Assembly: GCF_003014735.1 (NCBI RefSeq)
Contig: NZ_PYAX01000004.1
Coordinates: 558,001-622,000 of the forward strand
Length of the DNA: 64,000 nt
DNA from: Saccharothrix carnea
GTDB lineage: Bacteria; Actinomycetota; Actinomycetes; Mycobacteriales; Pseudonocardiaceae
Reading direction: 5' to 3'
Position numbers and translations under genes: made by a program. Position 1 is the first letter of the stretch. Each line of letters opens with the position of its first letter. The notes beneath the pieces were generated by a model. It did no database searches. It was given only the letters and a program-made list of their open reading frames with translations, and had not been told where the DNA came from. Shown piece after piece: positions 51,940 through 61,052 of the stretch.

Positions 51940-52890
51940 ATGTGCGCCATGGACGCCCTTCCCGCCGGTCACACCGTCCGGCCGCCCCGCCCCGAGGACG
52001 CCGAGCTGATCCTCGGCCTCGTGCACGCCTACACCACGGCGGTCATCGGGTTCGCCGACTACACGCTCGAGGACATGTGCGACGAGCTGCGGCGGCCCGG
52101 CTTCGACCTGGAGCGCGACGCGTGGCTGGTGTTGGGCCCGGCGGGCGAGCCGGTCGGGTACGCGACGGCGAACGGCAAGAGCGGCAGCGACGAGGTCGAC
52201 GTGGACGTGGTCTCGGCGGACCCGGCGATCGCCGACTGGCTGTTCACCAGGGTGCTGGACCGGGCGCGGGAGATCGGGCGCGCGGGCGGGCACGACGGGG
52301 TGACCGTCGACCAGGGCGTCTACCGCGACGACACGGCGTTGCGGACGCGGGTGGCGGCGCTGGGGTTCGAGGCCGGCACCACGTTCCACCGGATGCGGAT
52401 CGACCACGTCGGTGACGTGCCGCCGCCCGCGCCGGTGCCGGGGCTGGTGCTGCGGCAGGGCGTGGACCCCGCCGTGCGGCGGACCGCGCACGAGGTGTGG
52501 AACGCGTCGTTCGCCGGCCAGTTCGGGTTCGTGCCGAAGAGCTACGACGCGTGGCACGCGGACCTGGACAGCAAGTCGATCTTCGACTGGTCGGGGCTGT
52601 GGCTGGCCGAGCTGGACGGGCGTCCGGCCGGGTTCGCGACGTGCACCGACCAGTTCGCCGACGAGGACTGCGGGTACGTCGGCCACCTGGGCGTGCTGGC
52701 GGAGGCGCGGGGTCGCGGGGTGGCGAAGCACCTGTTGGGGCACGCGTTCCACCTGGACGCGTCCGCCGGGCGGGTGGGCACGATCCTGCACGTCGACTCG
52801 AACAACCCCACGCCCGCGCTGGGGCTGTACGAGTCGGTCGGCATGCGGCCGGTGCTGGTGATCGACGTCTGGCGCGGCCGGCTGGCGTGA
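51940..52890 (+). CDS. Two-domain GNAT acetyltransferase (MshD-like layout)
   Basis: About 316 residues in two GNAT repeats. The second carries the acetyl-CoA motif LGVLAEARGRGVAKHLLGHAF and the C-terminal ILHVDSNNPTPALGLYESVGM. The first (SADPAIADWLFTRVLDRARE) looks degenerate. The double layout is that of mycothiol synthase, but the length and context do not prove it. ATG 51940 and ATG 51949 are both possible; neither has a clear ribosome site. Confidence 0.8.
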   Translation: MCAMDALPAGHTVRPPRPEDAELILGLVHAYTTAVIGFADYTLEDMCDELRRPGFDLERDAWLVLGPAGEPVGYATANGKSGSDEVDVDVVSADPAIADWLFTRVLDRAREIGRAGGHDGVTVDQGVYRDDTALRTRVAALGFEAGTTFHRMRIDHVGDVPPPAPVPGLVLRQGVDPAVRRTAHEVWNASFAGQFGFVPKSYDAWHADLDSKSIFDWSGLWLAELDGRPAGFATCTDQFADEDCGYVGHLGVLAEARGRGVAKHLLGHAFHLDASAGRVGTILHVDSNNPTPALGLYESVGMRPVLVIDVWRGRLA

Positions 52891-52909
52891 CCGGGGCGCT
52901 CGTCGTGGG

Positions 52910-54496
52910 CTAGGCGTTCTGCTGGCTGTCGATCGCCCACTGCCCGTTGACCTTGACCAGCGTGTAGAGGTGCTCCTCCGACTGCGTTCCGCCGGACTTG
53001 AACGTGTACGACACGGTCGCCGCCACCTGCTCCGGGCCGACCGCGCGCACGTTGCTGACGGTCACCGCGCTCATTTGCCCCCACCAGGCCTGGTAGTCGG
53101 CGAAGGTCTGCGCCCGCGCGGCCTTGAACCCGTCGGTGAGGCGGCCGTAGGCGGTTTCCAGGTTGTTCGGCAGCAGGCCGTAGTAGTCGCTCAACGCCTG
53201 GTCGGGGCCCACTTCGGCAGGTGGTTGGGGTGCGTCGGTCGTGGTCGTCGTCGTGGTGGCGGCGGTCGTGGTCGGCTCGGGCTCCTCGGTGGTCTGGGTC
53301 GGGGCGTCGGTCGTCGTCGGGTCGGCGGCGGCAGCGGTGGTGGTGGTCTCGCCGGTGGTGGTCGACCCGGCCGAAGGTGAGCCGGCGTTGTCGCCCCGGG
53401 TGAGCAGGTACGCCACGGCGGCGATGGCGATCAGGGCCACTGCGGCGAGCGCGATGAGCGCCTTGCGGTCGCCCCGCTTCTCCTCGCCCCGCGCGGCCGG
53501 GGTCACCACGTGGGTCGGCGTGGGTGGGGCGGGAGCCGGGTCGACCGGCGCGGGTTCGGCGGTCGTCGGCTTGGCCGGTTCGGGTGCGGGCTCGGGTTCG
53601 GGCTCGGGCTCCGGGTCCGGCACGGGGTCGAGGGGCGCGGCCAGGATCGCGGTCGGCGCGGGGGCCGGCGGCGGAGGCAGAGGCGGTGACGTGCCGTCGA
53701 ACCGCACGTCGCGCAGCATCCGCTCCGCATCGGCCATGGTCGGCCGGGTCTCCGGGTTCGGGTCGAGCAGGCGCATCAGCACCGGCGTCAACGGCCCGGC
53801 GTTGCGCGGTGGCGGGAACCGGCCGTCCGCGACCCGGTGCAGCAGGGCGATGGTGTTGCCGTCCACGCCGAACGGCGGCGTGCCCTCCAGTGCCGCGTAG
53901 AGCGTCGCGCCGAGCGCGAACACGTCCGCCGGGAACTCGCCCTTGCCGCCGCGCGCCACCTCCGGGGCCAGGTAGGCGGGGGTGCCGACGAGCATCCCGG
54001 ACGCGGTGACGGTGGCCTCGTCGGCCGCGCGGGAGGTGCCGAAGTCGGTGACCTTGACCGTGCCGAACTCGGTGACCAGCACGTTGCCCGGCTTCACGTC
54101 CCGGTGCATGACGCCGGCCGTGTGCGCGGCGGCCAGCCCGGACGCCAGCTGCACGCCCAGCCGGGCCACCTCCTCGGGCGGGAGGGTGCCGCGTTCGGTC
54201 ATCACCGTGGCCAGGCTGCGCGACGGCAGGTACTCCATGATCAGCCACGGGTGGCCGTCCTGCTCGACCACGTCGTACAGCGCGATCACGTTGGGGTGCG
54301 ACAGGCGGGCCGCGATGCGCCCCTCCCGGATCGCGCGGTCGATCGACTCCTGGTCGAACCCGGTGCGGGACAGCAGTTCCTTGACCGCGACGACGCGGCG
54401 CAGCCGCTGGTCCTCGGCGCGCCACACCACCCCCATCCCACCCGTGCCGACCCGCTCGGTCAGCCGGTACCGGCCTGCGATTGTGCGGTCCTCCAC
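52910..54496 (-). CDS. Receptor Ser/Thr protein kinase with extracellular domain
   Basis: 528 residues. The kinase domain spans ~5-265, with GTGGMGVVWRAED, HRDVKPGNVLV, DFGTS and GTPAYLAPEVARGG. A Pro/Glu/Ala-rich linker with PEPEPEPEPAPEP follows, then one membrane helix (ALIALAAVALIAIAAVAYLL), a Thr-rich stalk and an outer NTF2-like-looking domain of ~100 residues (DQALSDYYGLLPNNLETAYG). It would sense an outer signal and phosphorylate cytosolic targets. The start GTG 54496 has GGGAG 7 nt upstream. Confidence 0.87.
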   Translation of the reverse strand: MEDRTIAGRYRLTERVGTGGMGVVWRAEDQRLRRVVAVKELLSRTGFDQESIDRAIREGRIAARLSHPNVIALYDVVEQDGHPWLIMEYLPSRSLATVMTERGTLPPEEVARLGVQLASGLAAAHTAGVMHRDVKPGNVLVTEFGTVKVTDFGTSRAADEATVTASGMLVGTPAYLAPEVARGGKGEFPADVFALGATLYAALEGTPPFGVDGNTIALLHRVADGRFPPPRNAGPLTPVLMRLLDPNPETRPTMADAERMLRDVRFDGTSPPLPPPPAPAPTAILAAPLDPVPDPEPEPEPEPAPEPAKPTTAEPAPVDPAPAPPTPTHVVTPAARGEEKRGDRKALIALAAVALIAIAAVAYLLTRGDNAGSPSAGSTTTGETTTTAAAADPTTTDAPTQTTEEPEPTTTAATTTTTTTDAPQPPAEVGPDQALSDYYGLLPNNLETAYGRLTDGFKAARAQTFADYQAWWGQMSAVTVSNVRAVGPEQVAATVSYTFKSGGTQSEEHLYTLVKVNGQWAIDSQQNA

Positions 54497-54530
54497 CCGT
54501 GCTCCCAACGTCGCGCGCACGTCCGGCGCC

Positions 54531-54554
54531 GGGGGTACCCGATCGGGTTACCCC
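54531..54554. promoter_or_regulatory. Inverted GGGTACCC/GGGTTACCC box upstream of kinase gene
   Basis: Two near-palindromic GGGT-ACCC sequences flank a central GATC within 24 bp, 35 bp upstream of the kinase start. The symmetry suggests binding of a dimeric regulator at the kinase promoter; no -10 could be assigned. Confidence 0.4.
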
Positions 54555-54913
54555 TCGAACGTGCGTTTCAGTCGTAACACTTCCAGTGGTCGTTTGTCCC
54601 TTCACCACGCGGGTCGGCCGGTGAGTTGCGCACCACCCCGCTTCGGCACCGGCACGGGGAAGTCCTATGTGGACGTGCGCTGATCGCTTCACCGCCGCTG
54701 GATCCGACCACCCGGGCGGTCGACCAGGCCGTTGGGCGGTGTACTCCGATCGGCCCAAGCGCTGGTAGGTGAGCGGTCGGGCCGGGGTTGGTCTGGGGGT
54801 TGGTCCGGGGGTTCGGCCGGGGAGCCGGAGCGGTTGAGCGGCGTCCGGTGCGGGTGGTGGCGCCGGCTAGGCTGGTCCGGCCGGAGACGACACCGTCCGT
54901 GGAGGAGATCACC
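54555..54913. other. Divergent non-coding spacer with G-quadruplex candidate
   Basis: There is no gene here. At 54784-54822 four runs of 4-5 G are separated by 7, 7 and 7 nt (G4-N7-G5-N7-G5-N7-G4), arising from a 12-bp tandem unit GGGGGTTGGTC(T/C). It lies about 90 bp before the methyltransferase start on its coding strand. Confidence 0.6.
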
Positions 54914-55711
54914 GTGGCCGTTCCCGACTGGGTGCCCGCGGGCATCGACATCGAACGGCCGTCCGCCGCTCGGGTCTACGACTACCTCCTCGGCGGCGGC
55001 CACAACTTCGCCGGTGACCGGGCGGTCGGTGACCTCATCACGACCCGATTACCGCACGCCCGTGACATCGCCCGGTCCAACCGGGCGTTCCTGCGGCGCG
55101 CGGTGGGCTTCATGGTCGACCGCGGCGTCACCCGCTTCCTCGACCTGGGTTCCGGCATCCCGACCGTGGGCAACGTCCACGAGATCGCCCAGCGCGCCGA
55201 GCCCGCCAGCCGCGTCGTCTACGTCGACTACGAGGACGTCGCCGTGGCGCACAGCCGGCTGCTGCTCCGGACGGACGAGCAGACCGAGATCGTGCAGGCC
55301 GACCTGACCGACCCCGACAGCGTCCTCGCCGCGCCCGAGGTAGAGGGCCTGCTGGACACCGACGAGCCGGTCGGGCTGCTGATGGTCGCCGTGCACCACT
55401 TCGTGCCCGACCTCAAGGACCCGGCGGGACTCGTCGCCCGGTACCGGGCCGCGTTGCCGCGGGGCAGCTACGTGGCCATCTCGCACCTGACCGCCGACCA
55501 CGACCCGGAGGGGATGGCCGAGGTGACGGCGGCGATGGCCACCAGCCCGGACCCGATGTTCTTCCGGCCGTACGAGCGGGTCTTGGCGCTGTTCGAGGGG
55601 CTGGACCTCGTGGAACCCGGTGTTGTCGACGCGCCGCTGTGGCGGCCCGAACCCGGTGTGCCCGCGGGACTCACGCGGGGCGTGTACGCCGGTGTGGGGC
55701 GGGTCGTCTAG
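54914..55711 (+). CDS. DUF574 SAM-dependent methyltransferase
   Basis: 265 residues. The N-terminal ERPSAARVYDYLLGGGHNFA and SNRAFLRRAVGFMVDRGVTR are diagnostic of the actinobacterial DUF574 family. LDLGSGIPTVGNVHEIA is the SAM site and VVYVDYEDVAVAHS the acidic loop. Members are abundant in actinomycetes and mostly without a known acceptor. The start GTG 54914 has GGAGGAG 6 nt upstream. The P450 gene begins at the next base after its stop. Confidence 0.85.
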   Translation: MAVPDWVPAGIDIERPSAARVYDYLLGGGHNFAGDRAVGDLITTRLPHARDIARSNRAFLRRAVGFMVDRGVTRFLDLGSGIPTVGNVHEIAQRAEPASRVVYVDYEDVAVAHSRLLLRTDEQTEIVQADLTDPDSVLAAPEVEGLLDTDEPVGLLMVAVHHFVPDLKDPAGLVARYRAALPRGSYVAISHLTADHDPEGMAEVTAAMATSPDPMFFRPYERVLALFEGLDLVEPGVVDAPLWRPEPGVPAGLTRGVYAGVGRVV

Positions 55712-56881
55712 GTGGACTACCCGATCGCGCGACGTCCCGGGTTCGACCCTCCGGCGGAGTTCGCTTCGCTGCGGGAGGAGGCGCCGGTGTGCCCGGTGTC
55801 GTTGCGGCACGGCCAGCAGGCGCACCTGGTGACGCGGTACGACGACGTGCGGGCGGTGCTGCGGGATCACGGCCGGTTCTCGTCCGATCCCAGCCGGCCG
55901 GGTTTTCCGCAGTTGCGGCCGGTGGTGGACCGCAAGGCGGCGCCCGGGAGCTTCCTGGTCACCGATCCGCCTTCGCACACCCGGTACCGGCGGATGCTGA
56001 CCGGTGAGTTCACCGTGCGGCGGATGGCCGCGTTGCGGCCCGAGGTGGAGCGGATCACGCGGGAACGGTTGGGGACACTGCGTTCCGGGCCGCGGCCGGC
56101 GGACCTGGTGACGGCGTTCGCGCTGCCCGTGCCGTCCGACGTGATCTGCCTGTTCCTCGGCGTGCCGGTGGCGGACCAGGACTTCTTCTCCAGCCGCAGC
56201 CGTGCCCACCTGGACCGGTCGTTGTCGGCGGAGCAGGTGCGGGCGGCGCTGGAGGAGCTGCACGGGTACCTGGCCGACCTGATCCGCACCCGCCGGCGGG
56301 AGCCGCGGGACGATTTGATCAGCCGTTTGGTGCGGGAGCCGGGGTTGACCGACGAGGAGGCCGTCGGGATGTCCGTGCTGCTGCTCGTGGGCGGGCACGA
56401 GACGACGGCGAACTCGATCGCGCTGTCCGTGCTGGCGTTGCAGCGTGATCGGGCGCGGTGGGAGGCGCTGGTCGCGGAGCCTTCGCTGGTGGACAACGCG
56501 GTGGAGGAGCTGCTGCGCTACCTCAGCCCCGTGCACCACGGGGTGGTGCGGGCGGTGACGGGTTCGGCGGCCGTGGGCGGGACGGCGCTCGGGCCGGGCG
56601 ACGGCGTGATCGCGTCCCTGTTCGCCGCGAACCGCGACCCGGCCGCGTTCCCCGACCCGGACCGCCTCGACCTGCGGCGGGACGCGCGGACACACCTCGC
56701 GTTCGGCAGCGGGGTGCACCAGTGCATCGGCCACCTGTTGGCACGCCTGGAGATGCGCGTCGCACTCCGAGCCCTGGTGACGGAACTCCCAACCCTGCAC
56801 CTCGCCGTGCCGTTCGAGGACGTCGAGTTCAAGTTCGACGCCCCGATCTACGGCCTCCGCTCACTGCCGATCACCTGGTAG
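55712..56881 (+). CDS. Cytochrome P450
   Basis: 389 residues, soluble bacterial class. I-helix LLVGGHETTAN, ExxR in EELLRYLSP, heme loop FGSGVHQCIGH with Cys338 as iron ligand, and FLVTDPPSHTRYRRML near the C-helix. Its substrate is unknown. It directly follows the DUF574 methyltransferase, so a two-step hydroxylation-methylation of a small molecule is possible (inference). No ferredoxin gene lies beside it. Confidence 0.9.
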   Translation: MDYPIARRPGFDPPAEFASLREEAPVCPVSLRHGQQAHLVTRYDDVRAVLRDHGRFSSDPSRPGFPQLRPVVDRKAAPGSFLVTDPPSHTRYRRMLTGEFTVRRMAALRPEVERITRERLGTLRSGPRPADLVTAFALPVPSDVICLFLGVPVADQDFFSSRSRAHLDRSLSAEQVRAALEELHGYLADLIRTRRREPRDDLISRLVREPGLTDEEAVGMSVLLLVGGHETTANSIALSVLALQRDRARWEALVAEPSLVDNAVEELLRYLSPVHHGVVRAVTGSAAVGGTALGPGDGVIASLFAANRDPAAFPDPDRLDLRRDARTHLAFGSGVHQCIGHLLARLEMRVALRALVTELPTLHLAVPFEDVEFKFDAPIYGLRSLPITW

Positions 56882-57614
56882 CCCGCGCCGGCTTCAGTGC
56901 GGTCGCGGACAGGGCAGCAGCCGCAACCCCACCCGAATTCCACTGCCGGGCCGGACCCGGGGGCAGGCTGGGTGGCGGGGCGGGGAACTCCGGACTGCGG
57001 CACGGGCTCGGGTCCACCGAGGACACCGGACCGCTCTGGGCCGGCGCGGCAGGCGAGGTGGCGGCAGGCCGGGTGTGGGCTGCCGCCACGGGCGCGGCGG
57101 CGGCAGCCGCGGTGCTGTCGGCGGGCCGGGTGCGGGATGCGGCCACAGGCGCGGCGGTCGACACGGCGGGACCAATGGCGGCAGGCGCGGCGGCGGGCGC
57201 GGCGGCGGGCGCGGCGGCGGGCGACACGGCGGGTGTGGTGGTGGTGGGCCGGGTGTGGGCTGCGGCGCGGGGCATCGCGGCCGGGCCAGTGGCGGCAGGC
57301 GCGGTCGGGGCGGTGGGCCGGGTGTCGGCTACGGCCAGGACAGCGGCGGGAGCGATGGCGGTGGGGCCAGGCGTGGTGGGGGCCTGGGTCGCGGCCGGCA
57401 GCGGGGTGGAGGTCGGCTGGGTGCGAGGCGGCTGGGCGGCGGGCCGAGCGGGAGTCGGCTGAGTGGCGGCGGGCCGGCCGGGAGGCAGTTGGGCGGCGGC
57501 GGGCTGTGCGGCGGGATGGGCGGCGGTGGGATGGGTGTGGGGCGTGGTCGGAGGTTGGGTGGCTGGCGAGGGTGCGGTGGCTCGCGGGGGTGGGGTGGCG
57601 GGGGTTGGGGGTGC
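56882..57614 (-). other. C-rich (minus strand), repetitive non-coding tract after element copy 3
   Basis: On the minus strand this ~730 bp is C-rich and G-poor. It contains a 12-bp unit repeated three times (57184-57222, GCGCGGCGGCGG on the plus strand) and four copies of a longer degenerate unit around GGGCCGGGTGTGGGCTGCGG (near 57066, 57122, 57246 and 57310, plus strand). Open frames give only Pro/Ala/Thr/Arg/His low-complexity peptides. No real gene is seen. Confidence 0.55.
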
Positions 57615-57700
57615 GGGGTGGTCGCGGTTCCTCATGTTGCAACCGAGGGACGGTAACGGTGTTTCCGTACATTTTCGGGTGATGATCACCCGATCGTGTT
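57615..57700 (-). repeat. 86-bp gene-end repeat element, copy 3
   Basis: On the minus strand it starts AACACGATCGGGTGATCATC, identical to copy 1 for 20 nt, then has the core ATGTACGGAAACACCGTTAC and ends GACCACCCC. The stop-region inverted repeat CGGGTGAT-C-ATCACCCG is perfect here. It lies 82 bp downstream of the stop of the isomerase gene (same strand), so here it does not supply the stop codon. Confidence 0.85.
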
Positions 57701-57782
57701 TACCGGTGGGGCTTGGTGGGGGTTGTCAGTATGGAGGTCGGGTGGTGCCGGCGCCCGCTGGTGGAGTGGGCGCCGGCGGGTT

Positions 57783-58787
57783 TCACTCGCCCGTGCTGAA
57801 AGCAGCGTCGAAGGAGGCGGTCGGTGGGTCGAACAGGTGGCGGCGGATGAAGCCGACTGCCTCCTCCGCCCCCCGCAGCCGGTCCATTCCGGCGTCCTCC
57901 CACTCCACCGAGATCGGGCCGCGGTAGCCGATGGCGTTCAGCGCGCGGAACGATTCCTCCCACGGGACGTCGCCGTGGCCGGTCGAGACGAAGTCCCAGC
58001 CGCGGCGCGGGTCGGCCCAGGCCAGGTGGGAGCCCATGCGCCCGTTGCGGCCGTCGAAGCGCTTCTTGGTGTCCTTGCAGTCGACGTGGTAGATCCGGTC
58101 GGCGAAGTCGAGGATGAAGCCGACCGGGTCGAGGTCCTGCCAGACGAAGTGCGACGGGTCCCAGTTCAACCCGAACGCGGGACGGTTGCCGACCGCGTCC
58201 AGCGCCTTGCGGGTCGTCCAGTAGTCGTACGCGATCTCGGACGGGTGCACCTCGTGCGCGAACCGCACCCCCACCTCGTCGAACACGTCCAGGATCGGGT
58301 TCCACCGCCGCGCGAAGTCGGCGTACCCCTCGTCGATCACCGCCTGCGACACCGGCGGGAACATCGCCACGTACTTCCAGATCGACGACCCGGTGAACCC
58401 GACCACCGTGTCCACGCCCAACCGCGCCGCCGCCCGCGCCGTGTCCGCCATCTCCGCCGCGGCACGCTGCCGCACACCCTCCGGCGAGCCGTCGCCCCAG
58501 ATCCGCGCGGGCAGGATCGCCTGGTGCCGGAAGTCGATCGGGTCGTCGCACACCGCCTGCCCGACCAGGTGGTTGGAGATCGCGAACACCTCCAACCCGT
58601 ACTGCTTGAGCATGGCGCGCTTCGCGGGCACGTAGTCGTCGTCCGCCAACGCCTTGTCGACCTCGAAGTGGTCACCGGAGCAGGCGATCTCCAACCCGTC
58701 GTAACCCCACCCGGACGCGAGCCGGCACACCTCCTCGAACGGCAGGTCGGCCCACTGGCCGGTGAACAACGTGACCGGTCGGCTCAT
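57783..58787 (-). CDS. Sugar phosphate isomerase/epimerase (TIM barrel)
   Basis: 334 residues of the xylose-isomerase-like TIM-barrel family: [19 protein letters not shown], the metal-ligand segments [26 protein letters not shown] and [12 protein letters not shown], and [11 protein letters not shown] near the end. Close relatives act with Gfo/Idh dehydrogenases on inositols or keto-sugars. ATG 58787 overlaps the dehydrogenase stop (ATGA). It is the last gene of the operon before element copy 3. Confidence 0.87.
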   Translation of the reverse strand: MSRPVTLFTGQWADLPFEEVCRLASGWGYDGLEIACSGDHFEVDKALADDDYVPAKRAMLKQYGLEVFAISNHLVGQAVCDDPIDFRHQAILPARIWGDGSPEGVRQRAAAEMADTARAAARLGVDTVVGFTGSSIWKYVAMFPPVSQAVIDEGYADFARRWNPILDVFDEVGVRFAHEVHPSEIAYDYWTTRKALDAVGNRPAFGLNWDPSHFVWQDLDPVGFILDFADRIYHVDCKDTKKRFDGRNGRMGSHLAWADPRRGWDFVSTGHGDVPWEESFRALNAIGYRGPISVEWEDAGMDRLRGAEEAVGFIRRHLFDPPTASFDAAFSTGE

Positions 58788-59923
58788 CGGGATTCTCCAA
58801 TCGTCGTCCAGATCGACTGCTGTCCGGCACTCTCCTCCACCGCCGCCAGCACGCGCTGCACCCGCAGCCCATCGGCGAAGCTCGGCGCCGGTTCGACACC
58901 GCCGCCGATGGCCGTCAGGAAGTCCGCCACCTCGTGCGTGAACGTGTGCTCGTAGCCGAGCAGGTGCCCCGGCGGCCACCACGCGCCCACGTACGGGTGA
59001 TCGGCCTCGGTCACCAGGATCCGCCGGAACCCGGCCGCCGAGCCGTCGTCGGCCGAGAACACCGACAGCTCGTTCATCGACTCGAAGTCGAACGCCAGGC
59101 TGCCGCGCGTGCCGTTGACCTCCAGCCGCATCGCGTTCTTGCGCCCCAACGCGTACCGGGTCGCCTCGAACGTGCCCAGCGCGCCGGACGAGAAGCGGGC
59201 CAGGAACACGGCGGCATCGTCCACGGTGACGTCGGAGAAGCCGTCACCGTCCGGGCGCGAGCGGACGAACGTCTCGGTGGTGGCGCTGACGCCGGTGATC
59301 AGGTCGCCGGTGACGAACTGCGCGGCGTCCACGATGTGCGCGCCGAGGTCGCCCAGCGCGCCGGAACCGGCCTTCTCCTTGCGCATCCGCCACGTCATCG
59401 GCGACGCCGGGTCGGACAGCCAGTCCTGCAGGTACACCGCGCGGACGTGCCGGACCTCGCCGATCCGGCCTTCCTCGACCAGCCTGCGGGCCAACGCGAT
59501 CGCGGGCACGCGCCGGTAGTTGAACGCGACCATCGACCGGACGCCGCGTGCGGCGGCCTCGTCCGCCGCGGCGGCCATCGCCTCGGCCTCGGCGACCGTG
59601 TTGGCCAGCGGCTTCTCGCACAGCACGTGCTTGCCGGCGGCGAGCGCGGCGAGCGCGATCTCGGCGTGCGTGTCGCCGGGGGTGCAGATGTCGACGAGGT
59701 GGACGTCGTCCCGGGCGACGAGCGCGCGCCAGTCGGTCTCCACGGCCGCCCAGCCGTACTTGGTCGCGGCTTCCTTGGTGCGCACCGCGTCACGGCCGCC
59801 GAGCGCGGCCAGCCGGGGCGTCAGGGGCACGTCGAAGAACCGGTGGACGCTGCGCCAGGCGTGCGAGTGCACCGCGCCCATGAACGCGTGGCCGACCATG
59901 CCCACGCCGATCTCTTCCGTCAT
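58784..59923 (-). CDS. Gfo/Idh/MocA-family oxidoreductase
   Basis: 379 residues. The N-terminal Rossmann domain reads [18 protein letters not shown], with [33 protein letters not shown] (EKP motif). The C-terminal part holds [16 protein letters not shown], where the His acts in catalysis in the family. It oxidises or reduces a sugar or inositol with NAD(P). It is followed by, and coupled to, the TIM-barrel isomerase. Confidence 0.9.
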   Translation of the reverse strand: MTEEIGVGMVGHAFMGAVHSHAWRSVHRFFDVPLTPRLAALGGRDAVRTKEAATKYGWAAVETDWRALVARDDVHLVDICTPGDTHAEIALAALAAGKHVLCEKPLANTVAEAEAMAAAADEAAARGVRSMVAFNYRRVPAIALARRLVEEGRIGEVRHVRAVYLQDWLSDPASPMTWRMRKEKAGSGALGDLGAHIVDAAQFVTGDLITGVSATTETFVRSRPDGDGFSDVTVDDAAVFLARFSSGALGTFEATRYALGRKNAMRLEVNGTRGSLAFDFESMNELSVFSADDGSAAGFRRILVTEADHPYVGAWWPPGHLLGYEHTFTHEVADFLTAIGGGVEPAPSFADGLRVQRVLAAVEESAGQQSIWTTIGESR

Positions 59924-59954
59924 CAGCAGCCTTTCACAGCAGTGTCGAACCAGG

Positions 59955-61001
59955 TCAGGAGTCGAAGCCGACGTCGAGGTACTGGTCGACGTTCTCCTTG
60001 GTCACCACGGCGGAGTAGGTGGTGATGGACGCGGGGATGTCGTGCTCGGCCATGTCGCCGATGCCCTTGGCCTGGCCGAGCAGGCGGGCCAGGGCGATCG
60101 CCGAGGACGCCATCGACGGGCTGTAGAGGACGGTGGCCTTGACCACGCCGCTGTCGGCCTTGATCAGGTCCATCATGTTGCGCGAGCCAGCGCCGCCGAC
60201 CATGACGAACTCCTTGCGGCCGGCGCTGTCGATGGCCGCCATCACGCCGATGCCCTGGTCGTCGTCGTGGTTCCACAGGGCGTCCAGCTTGGGCGCGGAC
60301 TGGAGCAGGTTGGCCGTCTGCTGCTCGCCGGACTCGGAGGTGAACTGCGCCGAGACGCGCGGGCCCACGGAGAAGCCCGCCTTGCCGAGGGCGTCCTTGA
60401 AGCCCTGGCTGCGTTCCTGGGTCAGCGGCAGCGAGTCGATGCCCGCGACCTCGCCGATGATCGGGTTGCTGACGTTCTTGGCCTTCAGCTGCGCGGCGAT
60501 GTACTCGCCCGCGTTGACGCCCATGCGGTAGTTGTCGCCGCCGATCCACAGCCGGTAGGCGAGCGGGGTGTCGAAGACGCGGTCGAGGTTGATGACCGGG
60601 ATGCCGGCGTCCATGGCCTGGCGGCCGACCTCGGTGAGCGCCTTGCCGTCGAACGGCAGCACCACCAGCACGTCGACCTTGTCGTTGATCAGCGTCTCGA
60701 CCTGGGCGATCTGCTGGTTGACGTCGTTGGTGCCCTCGGTGGCCTTGAACGTGACGTCGGAGAACTCGTCGGCCTGCGCCTTGGCGTTCTTGGTCATCGC
60801 GGCCATCCAGCCGTGGTCGGCGGCGGGCGCGGAGAAGCCGATGGTGACCTGCTTGCCGGGCTGGCTGTTCTGGCCCGAGCCGCCCGCGACGGCGTTGGGC
60901 GCGGAGTTGGCGGACTCGTTGGACGTGCAGCCGGCCAGCAGGGCTGCGGTGCCGACGGCGGTGGTGCCCCAAAGGAAGCGGCGGCGGTCGAGTGAGGGCA
61001 T
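59955..61001 (-). CDS. Sugar ABC transporter substrate-binding lipoprotein
   Basis: 348 residues. The N-terminus has a Tat-like RRRFLWG followed by the lipobox LLAGC (Cys25). The mature part is a type I periplasmic-binding protein of the ribose/galactose class: IGFSAPAADHGWMAAMTKNA, VLVVLPFDGKALTEVG, VINLDRVFD and ALWNHDDDQGIGVMAA. It delivers a monosaccharide or inositol-like solute to the permease encoded upstream. Confidence 0.9.
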   Translation of the reverse strand: MPSLDRRRFLWGTTAVGTAALLAGCTSNESANSAPNAVAGGSGQNSQPGKQVTIGFSAPAADHGWMAAMTKNAKAQADEFSDVTFKATEGTNDVNQQIAQVETLINDKVDVLVVLPFDGKALTEVGRQAMDAGIPVINLDRVFDTPLAYRLWIGGDNYRMGVNAGEYIAAQLKAKNVSNPIIGEVAGIDSLPLTQERSQGFKDALGKAGFSVGPRVSAQFTSESGEQQTANLLQSAPKLDALWNHDDDQGIGVMAAIDSAGRKEFVMVGGAGSRNMMDLIKADSGVVKATVLYSPSMASSAIALARLLGQAKGIGDMAEHDIPASITTYSAVVTKENVDQYLDVGFDS

Positions 61002-61052
61002 GGCTGACTCCCGGGTGGTGTGTCGGGGTGGTGGAGGCGTCGGGTCGGCGTG

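Noticed and set aside
49621-52890. A very long plus-strand open frame (over 1000 codons) through the M28 gene
   Set aside because: Its first two thirds are the antisense of the M28 peptidase and give Arg/His/Gln-rich nonsense. Only the part from about 51940 is a real GNAT gene.
51940-52890. Naming the two-domain GNAT protein mycothiol synthase MshD
   Set aside because: The double GNAT layout fits, but such layouts are common in other actinomycete acetyltransferases and the context gives no support.
56848-57689. Two overlapping minus-strand frames of ~270 codons beginning near the element (one starts MYGNTVTVPRL)
   Set aside because: They read through simple repeats and give Pro/Ala/Thr/Arg/His low-complexity peptide; two frames are open at once, which argues for composition rather than coding.
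3081-57700. Insertion sequence or transposon as source of the 86-bp element
   Set aside because: No terminal inverted repeats, target duplications or transposase are visible around any copy; a non-autonomous element is still possible.
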